Source of the DNA: Actinomycetota bacterium
Lineage (GTDB): Bacteria; Actinomycetota; Thermoleophilia; Solirubrobacterales; 70-9
Assembly: GCA_005884985.1 (NCBI GenBank)
Contig: VAYK01000205.1
Location: 1 to 10,448, forward strand
Direction of reading: 5' to 3'
DNA length: 10,448 bases
In this document: in pieces, positions 1 through 5,480 of the stretch
Layout of the letters: the number at the start of each line of letters is the position of its first letter
Numbering within the stretch: position 1 is the stretch's first letter
Made by a program: the position numbers and the translations under genes
The notes under the pieces: model-generated
What the model was told of the DNA's origin: nothing
The model's database searches: none
What the model saw: the letters and a program-made list of their open reading frames with translations, nothing else

Positions 1-29
1 GAGGAGGTCTGGCGGCATCCCCGGTTCGC

Positions 30-35
30 TACCTT
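30..35 (+). promoter_or_regulatory. -10-like hexamer (TACCTT) before the deacetylase, candidate leaderless promoter
   Basis: TACCTT fits the TANNNT -10 pattern and ends 7 bases before the ATG at 43, so transcription would start at or next to the start codon. No Shine-Dalgarno sequence lies in between (the spacer is cgccacg). The -35 region cannot be judged well this close to the window edge. It belongs to a series of similar sites in this window. Confidence 0.4.
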
Positions 36-42
36 CGCCACG

Positions 43-987
43 ATGACCAACCCGTTCCACGACGAGCCCCGCTACCTCACGGAGCTTCCGGAGGACCTGA
101 AGCTAAAGCGCGCCGCGATCGCCCGCCGTCGGCGCTGGCGGCGCCGGCTCGCGCTCGGGGCCCTGGTCGCGGTCGTCGGGGCGGTCGTGGCGCTGGTCGT
201 GACGGGCCTCGGAGGAGGCGAGGGCTCCAAGCAGGTGAAACCCGCAGCGAGCCAGACGGGGCCGCAGGCCGCGAACCCGGACAACACGGGCACGACCTTT
301 CCGGCGGGCTGGAAGCCGCATCCGGGACCGGTCCCCGTTCTCGAGTACCACGCGATCCAGCCACCGGTCCCCGGTGCGGCGGAGCCCCAGCTGTTCGTTC
401 CTCAGGCGGACTTCGAGGCCCAGATGGGCTGGTTGAACGATCACGGGTACGAGGGGGTGACGCTCGACCAGGTTGAGCAGGCCTGGTACCACAACGGCGA
501 GTTGCCACCGAAGCCGATCGTGATCAGCTTCGATGACGGCTACCTGAGCCAGTACGTGGCCGCCTTCCCGGCTTTGAAGCGCTACCAGTGGCCGGGCGTG
601 GTCAATCTGATTGCCCAGGGGTCCGACCTGCCCAATGGCGACGTCAAGAGGATGATCGGCGCCGGATGGGAGCTCGGCGCGCACACGATCACGCACGTCG
701 ACCTGACGACAGTCGACCCGGCGACCCTACAGCGCGAGGTGGCAGGCTCGCGCCAGATCCTGCGGCAGCGATTCGGAACTCCCGTGGACAACTTCGCCTA
801 CCCCTTCGGCCATTACGACAATACGGTGATCTCCGCCGTCCGCAATGCGGGCTACGTGGGCGCCCAGACCGAGATCCCGGGGGTCGCGGACGCGGCTCAT
901 CCCTACGTCATCGATCGGATCGAGATCCTGCTCTCCGACGGCCTTCCCGGCTTCATCTCGAAGCTCCAGTCCGCCGGGGCCGGATAG
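43..987 (+). CDS. Membrane-anchored polysaccharide deacetylase (NodB homology domain, carbohydrate esterase family 4)
   Basis: A 314-residue protein predicted to remove acetyl groups from an extracytoplasmic glycan, probably peptidoglycan or another envelope polysaccharide. Residues 1-35 are cytoplasmic and Arg-rich (a cluster at 28-35), residues about 36-56 form one membrane segment, and 57-95 are a Gly/Pro/Thr-rich linker, giving an N-in/C-out anchor. The NodB domain covers about 96-305. Visible motifs are FDDGY at 163-167 (catalytic and metal Asp pair D164/D165), HTITH at 214-218 (the two metal His) and YPFG at 253-256. The ATG at 43 is the first start in the frame, which is open to the left edge. 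It has no Shine-Dalgarno sequence but has a TACCTT hexamer 7 bases upstream. It ends 30 bases before pgeF, in the same frame. The exact glycan substrate (GlcNAc or MurNAc in peptidoglycan, or another polymer) cannot be read from sequence. The family call is firm. Confidence 0.92.
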   Translation: MTNPFHDEPRYLTELPEDLKLKRAAIARRRRWRRRLALGALVAVVGAVVALVVTGLGGGEGSKQVKPAASQTGPQAANPDNTGTTFPAGWKPHPGPVPVLEYHAIQPPVPGAAEPQLFVPQADFEAQMGWLNDHGYEGVTLDQVEQAWYHNGELPPKPIVISFDDGYLSQYVAAFPALKRYQWPGVVNLIAQGSDLPNGDVKRMIGAGWELGAHTITHVDLTTVDPATLQREVAGSRQILRQRFGTPVDNFAYPFGHYDNTVISAVRNAGYVGAQTEIPGVADAAHPYVIDRIEILLSDGLPGFISKLQSAGAG

Positions 988-1017
988 AGGGCCGCGGCGT
1001 GGAGTCGGCCGTTTAAG

Positions 1018-1797
1018 TTGCGCTGGCGTGAGCGAGATGGAGTCAAGTGGCTGGAGGCCGATCTTCCCGGCGCACGCGCGGCGTTCAGCGCCCGGCTCGG
1101 CGGTGTCAGCGAGGGCCCCTTCAAGAGCCTCAACCTCGGGCGCCTGACCGGGGATCGGGCCGAGGCGGTGCGCGAGAACCGTCACCGCCTGGCCGCCGCG
1201 GTCGCGATCGATCCGGAGCTCGTCCTGATCGGCAGGCAGGTACACGCCGCCGAGGTGGCCCGGCACGACGCGCCGACCGAGCCGCCGGCGTACGCGAACC
1301 CGGCTCCGGGCCTGCCGGAGGCCGATGGCCATGCCACCGCACGGGCCGACCTGGCGCCACTCGTGTTCGTCGCCGACTGCCTGCCGGTGGCGCTGGCGGG
1401 GCCCGGCGGCGTGGCGATGATCCACTGCGGCTGGCGCGGGCTGGCGGCGGGGATCGTGAAGCGCGGGGTGGAAGCGGTCGAGGCGCGAGCGGCGGCGGTC
1501 GGCCCCGGGATCGGTCCCTGCTGCTATGAGGTGGGTGACGAGGTGCTGGGCGCCTTCGAGCCGCTGGGGCCGGGCCTCGCCGAGCGCCGGATGCTCGACT
1601 TGCGCCTGGTGGCCAGGGGCTTGCTCCAGCGGGCCGGCGTCGAGTCGATCGAGGTCTCCGAGGCGTGCACGAGCTGTCAGCCGGAGCTCTTCTTCTCCCA
1701 CCGACGCGATGGCGAACGAACGGGCCGCCAGGCCGGCCTGGTGTGGCTCGCGCAACCGCAACCCGCCGCCTCCGAGTCGGGCATGGACGCCAAGTGA
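1018..1797 (+). CDS. pgeF: YfiH/PgeF family laccase-domain protein (DUF152; purine nucleoside phosphorylase / peptidoglycan editing factor)
   Basis: A cytoplasmic protein of up to 259 residues in the YfiH/LACC1 family. Members are reported as metal-dependent purine nucleoside phosphorylase/adenosine deaminase enzymes, and E. coli PgeF prevents misincorporation of L-Ser into peptidoglycan precursors. Expected motifs are in order: GGVSEGPFKSLNLG at 28-41, QVH with metal His76, ADC with Cys121, HCGWRG with His136, GPGIGPCCYEVG at 162-173, and FSHRRDGERTGR at 226-237. The usual HAGWRG has Cys137 in place of Ala. The start is uncertain. TTG at 1018 is the only conventional start ahead of the conserved core and gives an N-terminus of normal length, but it overlaps a TAAGTT -10-like hexamer (1014-1019). 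CTG at 1051 is an alternative. The stop codon overlaps a GTG in the yggS frame. Its position beside yggS and sepF is the classic Gram-positive division-cluster order. Confidence 0.9.
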   Translation: MRWRERDGVKWLEADLPGARAAFSARLGGVSEGPFKSLNLGRLTGDRAEAVRENRHRLAAAVAIDPELVLIGRQVHAAEVARHDAPTEPPAYANPAPGLPEADGHATARADLAPLVFVADCLPVALAGPGGVAMIHCGWRGLAAGIVKRGVEAVEARAAAVGPGIGPCCYEVGDEVLGAFEPLGPGLAERRMLDLRLVARGLLQRAGVESIEVSEACTSCQPELFFSHRRDGERTGRQAGLVWLAQPQPAASESGMDAK

Positions 1798-1800
1798 GAC

Positions 1801-1807
1801 GAGGAGG
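1801..1807 (+). promoter_or_regulatory. Strong Shine-Dalgarno sequence (GAGGAGG) that sets the yggS start
   Basis: GAGGAGG lies 7 bases before TTG 1815 and is the best anti-16S complement I noticed ahead of any gene in the window. It favours TTG 1815 over GTG 1794, which overlaps the pgeF stop but has no comparable ribosome site. Confidence 0.65.
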
Positions 1808-1814
1808 CGGCGGT

Positions 1815-2429
1815 TTGCTCGAGGCGGAGCGGGTTCGCGCCAACCTGGAGCGGATCCGCGAGCGAGCCGGTCCGCAGGTGGAGATCCTCGCCGCCACTAA
1901 GTACGTGGCGCCCGACGAGATGTGGGCCCTGGCGGACGGGGGGGTGACGCTGGTCGGCGAGAACCGGCTTCAGGACCTGGAGGTGAAGCGGCAGCGCTGG
2001 GGCGATGCGTTTGCCTGGGACTTCATCGGCAACCTTCAGAGCCGCAAGGTGAAGCAGATCCTTCCGCTGGTGAGGCTGATCCACTCCGTGGCCAGCGATT
2101 CCGTCCTGGCACAGCTCGGTCGCCACGGCGAGGCGGGGACGGAGGTCTTGGTGGAGGTGAACGTCGCGGGCGAGGAGACCAAGGGGGGCATCCGGCCGGC
2201 CGAGCTGGGCGAGTTCATCGCTCGCTGTCCGGTGCGGGTTGCCGGACTGATGACCATGCCGCCGTTCAGCACCGACCCGGAGGCGTCGCGTCCCTCGTTC
2301 GCGCGCCTCGCCGAGCTTGCCGCCGAGCACGAGCTCGATCGGTTGTCGATGGGCACCAGCCAGGACTGGGAGGTCGCAATCGAGGAGGGGGCGACCATCC
2401 TGCGGCTGGGCACCGCGCTTTACACGTAG
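1815..2429 (+). CDS. yggS: YggS/PLPBP family pyridoxal-phosphate homeostasis protein
   Basis: A 204-residue cytoplasmic PLP-binding protein with an alanine-racemase-type TIM-barrel fold. The family has no proven catalytic reaction and buffers vitamin B6 and amino-acid/keto-acid pools. Lys29 in AATKYV is the expected Schiff-base lysine. Other family segments are GENRLQDL at 48-55, the WDFIGNLQSRK block at 68-78, HSV at 90-92, the VNVAGEETKGG block at 115-125 and, for phosphate binding, LSMGTSQDWEVAI at 177-189 with the closing LRLGTALY. At 204 residues it is shorter than the usual 220-235, with trimmed loops but no lost core motif. TTG 1815 is chosen because a GAGGAGG Shine-Dalgarno sits 7 bases upstream and the protein then starts just before its first helix. 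GTG 1794, overlapping the pgeF stop (GTGA), is the alternative and adds 7 residues. Confidence 0.92.
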   Translation: MLEAERVRANLERIRERAGPQVEILAATKYVAPDEMWALADGGVTLVGENRLQDLEVKRQRWGDAFAWDFIGNLQSRKVKQILPLVRLIHSVASDSVLAQLGRHGEAGTEVLVEVNVAGEETKGGIRPAELGEFIARCPVRVAGLMTMPPFSTDPEASRPSFARLAELAAEHELDRLSMGTSQDWEVAIEEGATILRLGTALYT

Positions 2430-2520
2430 GGCAAAGGGGTAGGGAGGGCCCGAGGTAGGCGTCGTTCGCGCGCCGGAGTCGTCACAATCCGTAGAGGAAA
2501 AGTTCCCGGAGAAGCGAACG

Positions 2521-2526
2521 TACGCT
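2521..2526 (+). promoter_or_regulatory. -10-like hexamer (TACGCT) before sepF
   Basis: TACGCT ends 5 bases before the sepF ATG at 2532, inside the 102-base yggS-sepF gap. The same hexamer occurs before proC. No clear -35 box is seen about 17 bases upstream. If used, the mRNA would start at or almost at the AUG. The rest of the gap (2430-2520) is GC-rich with a purine run at 2493-2502 and shows no terminator hairpin with a T-run. Confidence 0.4.
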
Positions 2527-2531
2527 GAGCG

Positions 2532-3074
2532 ATGGCCTTCCGCGACACATGGCACCGTGCACTGGTTTATTTCGGCCTCGCCGAGGACCCCGAGTACCAG
2601 GAGTCCGACCTGTACGAGCCCGACACGGGGACTCAGGGTGAGTACTACGACGCGCCCAGGTCGCGGGCGACAGTCAGCCCAATCCGCGAGCGTCGCCGCG
2701 CACGCGACGAGATCGACGAGATCTTCGCCGACGACGAGCCGGCAGGCGGCGGGCGCACGCGGATGCTGCGGCCGGTGGGCGGCAACGGAGGCGCCGACGT
2801 GCGCGTCCACCTGGTGACGCCGTACAGCTTCAACGACGCCCAGGAGGTCGCGGACAAGTTCAAGCAGGCCGTTCCGGTGATCCTCAACCTTCAGACCACC
2901 GACGCCGAGCTGGCGAAGCGGCTGATCGACTTTACCTCCGGCCTCACGTATGCGCTCGAGGGAGGCATGCAGAAGATCGCCGACAAGACGTTCCTGCTGA
3001 CCCCGCGCAACGTGGAGGTATCGGCTGAGGAGAAGGCCCGCCTGATCGAGAAGGGCTTCTTCAACCAGTCCTGA
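2532..3074 (+). CDS. sepF: Cell division protein SepF
   Basis: A 180-residue cytoplasmic protein that tethers FtsZ polymers to the membrane at the septum. Residues 1-15 form the amphipathic membrane-targeting helix typical of SepF (aromatic and hydrophobic residues alternating with Arg/His). Residues 16-88 are an acidic then basic, Gly-rich disordered linker. The SepF core runs from about 90 to 160: the VRVHLVTPYSFNDA stretch, then PVILNL at 115-120, RLIDFTSGLTYALEG at 130-144, and FLLTPRNVEV at 154-163. The length is normal for actinobacterial SepF. In Actinomycetota, which lack FtsA, SepF is the main FtsZ membrane anchor. The ATG at 2532 gives the correct helix at residue 1 and is preceded by a TACGCT hexamer rather than a ribosome site. 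Its neighbours yggS and yggT match the usual division-cluster order, although proC is inserted next. Confidence 0.97.
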   Translation: MAFRDTWHRALVYFGLAEDPEYQESDLYEPDTGTQGEYYDAPRSRATVSPIRERRRARDEIDEIFADDEPAGGGRTRMLRPVGGNGGADVRVHLVTPYSFNDAQEVADKFKQAVPVILNLQTTDAELAKRLIDFTSGLTYALEGGMQKIADKTFLLTPRNVEVSAEEKARLIEKGFFNQS

Positions 3075-3088
3075 GTAGCGCCGCCGGT

Positions 3089-3094
3089 TACGCT
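3089..3094 (+). promoter_or_regulatory. -10-like hexamer (TACGCT) before proC
   Basis: TACGCT ends 8 bases before the proC ATG at 3103 and falls inside the 28-base sepF-proC gap. It is identical to the hexamer before sepF. There is no Shine-Dalgarno sequence between it and the ATG (tcccggcg). This suggests proC can be transcribed separately from sepF on a leaderless mRNA. Confidence 0.4.
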
Positions 3095-3102
3095 TCCCGG
3101 CG

Positions 3103-3873
3103 ATGAAGGTTGGGTTTGCAGGCTCGGGGAACATGGCTGCGGCGATGGCGCGGGGCTGGGCCGCCGGCGAGGGCGGCCCGGAGGCGATGCTGTTCTCGGA
3201 TGCCGGCTCGGGGCGAGCCGCATCGCTCGCCGAGGAGCTCGGGGGCGAGGCGCGCGCCAACCTTGCCGAGCTGGGGAGGGACTCGGACCTCGTCGTGCTC
3301 GCGGTGAAGCCGTCGGCGCTTCGGCAGGCGACCGAGGCGCTCGGGGGCGCCGCCCCCGCCGTGGTCTCGGTTGTGGGAGCCACGCCGCTCGCGCGGTTGA
3401 GCGAGGCCCTGCCGGACACGCCACTGGTTCGCGCCATGCCCAACCTCGCGGTCGAGGTGCGACGAGGCCTGATCTGCCACGCGCCGCCGCAGAACGCGCC
3501 CGACGAGCTCTCGCACGAGGTGCTGGCGCTGCTCGGACTGCTGGGCCGCACGGTGGAGATCGAGGAGGGGCTGCTCGACGCGGCCACCGCCGTGATGGGC
3601 TGCTCGCCCGCCTACTTCGCCCTGGTCGTGGAGGTGCTCGCCGATGCAGGGGCCCGCGAGGGTCTCGACGACGAGCTCTCGCGGGAGCTCGTCCTGGAGG
3701 CGCTGGCCGGCACCGCGCAGCTCTTGGAGATCCACCATCCGGCCTCCCTGCGCCGCGCGGTCGCCTCGCCGGGAGGCAGCACGGAGGCCGGGCTGGAGGA
3801 ACTCGATCGGGGCGGCGCGACGAAGGCATTCGAGCGCGCCGTGCTGGCGTCGATGGAGCGGATGCGACCGTGA
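3103..3873 (+). CDS. proC: Pyrroline-5-carboxylate reductase
   Basis: A 256-residue cytosolic enzyme that reduces 1-pyrroline-5-carboxylate to L-proline with NAD(P)H, the last step of proline synthesis. The Rossmann fold starts at once: GFAGSGNMAAAM at 4-15 is the dinucleotide loop, AVKPSAL at 67-73 closes the cofactor pocket, and RAMPN at 110-114 is the family MPN motif. The C-terminal helical dimer domain has PAY at 169-171, the GAREGL segment at 183-188 and SPGGSTEAGL at 222-231. The usual GSGPAY reads GCSPAY here (166-171). The length is slightly below the common 265-275. The ATG at 3103 places the Rossmann strand at residue 2. The stop overlaps the GTG of yggT by four bases (GTGA), so yggT is probably translated by coupling. 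ProC is not a division protein, but its presence between sepF and yggT is known in several Gram-positive lineages. Confidence 0.95.
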   Translation: MKVGFAGSGNMAAAMARGWAAGEGGPEAMLFSDAGSGRAASLAEELGGEARANLAELGRDSDLVVLAVKPSALRQATEALGGAAPAVVSVVGATPLARLSEALPDTPLVRAMPNLAVEVRRGLICHAPPQNAPDELSHEVLALLGLLGRTVEIEEGLLDAATAVMGCSPAYFALVVEVLADAGAREGLDDELSRELVLEALAGTAQLLEIHHPASLRRAVASPGGSTEAGLEELDRGGATKAFERAVLASMERMRP

Positions 3874-4172
3874 TCGGTGCCGCGATCGGGCGCAACGACG
3901 TCGCCGACTACGTCGGGGCGCTGTTCCTCGTCTACCTGATCCTGATCTTCATCCGCGTGCTCCTGAGCTGGATCCCGCGCATGCCCTACAACCGCTACCT
4001 GCGCGCCGCCGTCGGCTTCGTCGAGGAGGTGACCGATCCTTATCTGAACGTCTTCCGGCGCTTCATGCCGCGGATTGGCGGGGGTGGCTTCGCGCTCGAC
4101 CTGAGCCCGATCCTGGCGATCGTCCTGCTCTTGATCGCGCAGAGCGTGGTCGTCGGGCTGATTCGCGGTTGA
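3870..4172 (+). CDS. yggT: YggT family membrane protein
   Basis: A 100-residue integral membrane protein of the YggT family, encoded next to sepF in many Gram-positive bacteria and cyanobacteria. It has been linked to envelope/division or nucleoid organisation, but its biochemical role is not settled. Hydrophobic segments are at about 14-34 and 79-97. The family signature lies between them: LLSWIP at 31-36, the TDPYLNVFRRFMP block at 55-67, a Gly-rich turn at 70-73 and DLSPI at 77-81. The length is typical for the single-unit form. The GTG start at 3870 overlaps the proC stop (GTGA), with only a weak GGAG 11 bases upstream, so coupling to proC is the likely route. The stop overlaps a TTG start candidate for lspA. 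Confidence 0.93.
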   Translation: MIGAAIGRNDVADYVGALFLVYLILIFIRVLLSWIPRMPYNRYLRAAVGFVEEVTDPYLNVFRRFMPRIGGGGFALDLSPILAIVLLLIAQSVVVGLIRG

Positions 4173-4660
4173 GCTCGCCGCAGGTGAGTCGGGCGATCGC
4201 CGGTTGGCGCCGGGCGCTCGCAGTATGCGGCACGGTCGTCCTCGTCGACCAGGTGACGAAGGCGATCGTCGTCTCCTCGCTCGCCGTTGGCCAGCGGGAG
4301 AACCTCGTCCTCGGCTTCGACCTCACGAACACCACCAATCGGGGGCTGGCGTTCGGGATCGGTCACGGGCAGGGATTCGTGCTCGCGGTGACGATCGTCG
4401 CGCTGGGGCTGGTCCTGGTCTGGTTCGCCACCGACCCGGGACGGCCGGACCTGTGGCTCGCCGTCGGCCTGCTCGTGGGCGGCGCGCTGGGCAACCTCGC
4501 CGACCGGGTGCGCGCCGATGCCGTGACCGATTTCATCGACCCTCCACTGTGGCCCGCCTTCAACCTCGCCGACGTGGCGATCACCTTGGGAGCGCTGGGG
4601 CTGGTGCTCGTCTCCCTGGGCATGACCGACGAGGGGGATCGATCGGCGGGGCCTGGCTAA
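4169..4660 (+). CDS. lspA: Lipoprotein signal peptidase (signal peptidase II)
   Basis: A 163-residue integral membrane aspartyl protease that cleaves the signal peptide of diacylglyceryl-modified prolipoproteins at the lipobox Cys. Four membrane segments are seen at about 15-37, 67-87, 95-111 and 131-151. Family motifs are VDQVTK at 26-31, NRGLAFGI at 57-64, GGALGNLADRV at 104-114, TDFID at 120-124 with catalytic Asp121, and FNLADVAI at 131-138 with catalytic Asp135. Both catalytic Asp are therefore present and the length is normal. Two starts are plausible: TTG 4169, overlapping the yggT stop by four bases (TTGA), and GTG 4184, eleven bases after it, giving 158 residues. Neither has a good Shine-Dalgarno sequence. 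The overlap is preferred because yggT itself starts in the same way. The stop TAA shares one base with the next ATG. Confidence 0.95.
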   Translation: MSSPQVSRAIAGWRRALAVCGTVVLVDQVTKAIVVSSLAVGQRENLVLGFDLTNTTNRGLAFGIGHGQGFVLAVTIVALGLVLVWFATDPGRPDLWLAVGLLVGGALGNLADRVRADAVTDFIDPPLWPAFNLADVAITLGALGLVLVSLGMTDEGDRSAGPG

Positions 4661-5337
4661 TGGCCCCCGAGCCACGCATCGTCCACGCGGACGAGTGGCT
4701 GGCGGTGATCGAGAAGCCCCCCGGCCTGGTCGTCCATGCGGCTCCGGGCCACCGGGGCCCGACGCTCGTGGACCTGCTGGGCGATCTGCTTGCGGGGGGC
4801 GAGGATCCGCGGCGGCCCGGGATCGTTCATCGCCTCGACAAGGACACCTCCGGGTTGATGGTGGTCGCGCGTGACGACGAGGCGCATCGGAGGCTGGGCT
4901 CCCTGATCAAGGCGCGGCAGGTGCGACGCTCCTATCTGGCGCTCGTCGAGGGCCACCCGCGCTCGCGAACCGGGACGATCGACGCCCCGCTGGGGCGCGA
5001 CTACCGGGCCCCCGAGCGCCGGGCGGTCGGCGGCCGGGCGCCGCGCGCGGCGCGCACGCATTTCAGGGTCCTCGAGCTGCTGCCCGAGGACGCCCTGGTC
5101 GAGGCAAGCCTCGAGACCGGGCGTACGCACCAGGTCCGCGCCCACTTCGCGGCAATTGGCCATCCGGTGGCGGGCGACCCGCGTTACGGGCATGCGGGCC
5201 GGCACGGCCTCGGCCGCCAGTTCCTGCACAGCGCCGAGCTCGGCTTCCGGCACCCGTTCACCGATCAGGAGCTGGAGTTTGAGTCAGCGCTTGCGGGCGA
5301 CCTCGCCGACGCGTTGGCCCGAGCGCGAGAAGCCTAG
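4660..5337 (+). CDS. RluA/RluD family 23S rRNA pseudouridine synthase, S4-less form
   Basis: A 225-residue enzyme predicted to convert specific uridines in rRNA to pseudouridine. The catalytic domain is complete: KPPGLVVHAAPG at 19-30, HRLDKDTSG at 57-65 with catalytic Asp60, a YLALVEG core strand at 92-98, and GRTHQVRAH at 154-162 followed by HPVAGDPRYG at 168-177. It begins directly at the catalytic domain. The N-terminal S4 RNA-binding domain of about 70 residues usual in RluD is absent, so the size is closer to RluA. The position after lspA is the one usually held by rluD-type genes in Gram-positive bacteria. ATG 4660 shares one base with the lspA stop (TAATG), which suggests coupling. 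Upstream codons in this frame lie inside lspA and do not resemble S4. The family is certain, the target uridine is not. Confidence 0.92.
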   Translation: MAPEPRIVHADEWLAVIEKPPGLVVHAAPGHRGPTLVDLLGDLLAGGEDPRRPGIVHRLDKDTSGLMVVARDDEAHRRLGSLIKARQVRRSYLALVEGHPRSRTGTIDAPLGRDYRAPERRAVGGRAPRAARTHFRVLELLPEDALVEASLETGRTHQVRAHFAAIGHPVAGDPRYGHAGRHGLGRQFLHSAELGFRHPFTDQELEFESALAGDLADALARAREA

Positions 5338-5480
5338 AGGTCGTGGATGACTAATATCCCCGGCCGACCCGTAACCGATCCCTGGAGGAAGGCTCGGGGC
5401 CCTGCCCGGCGCAAGATCTGACGCCGGGTCCCCGCGGCGCCACCAGGAAGAGCACGCACGAACCGAGACAAGGGAGCCTC
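5338..5480 (+). promoter_or_regulatory. rpsB leader region with -10-like TAATAT and a strong hairpin
   Basis: The largest non-coding gap of the window (143 bases). TAATAT at 5352-5357 is the most AT-rich -10 candidate here and would start an mRNA with a leader of roughly 115 bases. Within it, 5404-5411 pairs with 5422-5429 (CCCGGCG against CGCCGGG plus one G-T pair, 10-base loop). An outer stem, CGGGG 5395-5399 with CCCCG 5430-5434, extends it across a 4-base bulge. No T-run follows, so it is not a simple intrinsic terminator. A purine-rich GGAGGAAGG at 5384-5392 resembles a ribosome site but has no nearby start codon. The real rpsB ribosome site is AGGGAG at 5471-5476. Ribosomal protein S2 is known to repress its own operon through the leader in E. 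coli. A similar role here is inference. Confidence 0.55.
5471..5476 (+). promoter_or_regulatory. Shine-Dalgarno sequence of rpsB (AGGGAG)
   Basis: AGGGAG ends 4 bases before the rpsB ATG at 5481. It supports that start and contrasts with the genes in this window that lack any ribosome site. Confidence 0.6.

Noticed and set aside
1..46. Possible end of an upstream gene (frame stopping with TGA at 44-46, overlapping the deacetylase ATG)
   Set aside because: Only 14 codons are visible, with no recognisable protein ending, and the other frames are also open; it cannot be judged from this window.
727..1761. Minus-strand open frame of 344 codons opposite the deacetylase and pgeF
   Set aside because: A shadow of two genes with clear catalytic motifs; the translated product has no recognisable domain or hydrophobic pattern.
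1665..1814. Upstream start (ATG 1665) for yggS inside pgeF
   Set aside because: The additional 50 residues overlap the conserved end of PgeF and are not YggS-like; the GAGGAGG ribosome site supports TTG 1815.
1677..3587. Minus-strand open frame of 636 codons across yggS, sepF and proC
   Set aside because: It spans three well-supported genes and a non-coding gap, is rich in Ser/Arg/Pro low-complexity sequence, shows no family motif, and is expected from G/C-biased third positions on the other strand.
3644..4168. Upstream extension of the lspA frame into proC and yggT
   Set aside because: It is open only because it is a shadow of proC and yggT; the added residues are Arg/Pro-rich and LspA has its normal length from 4169 or 4184.
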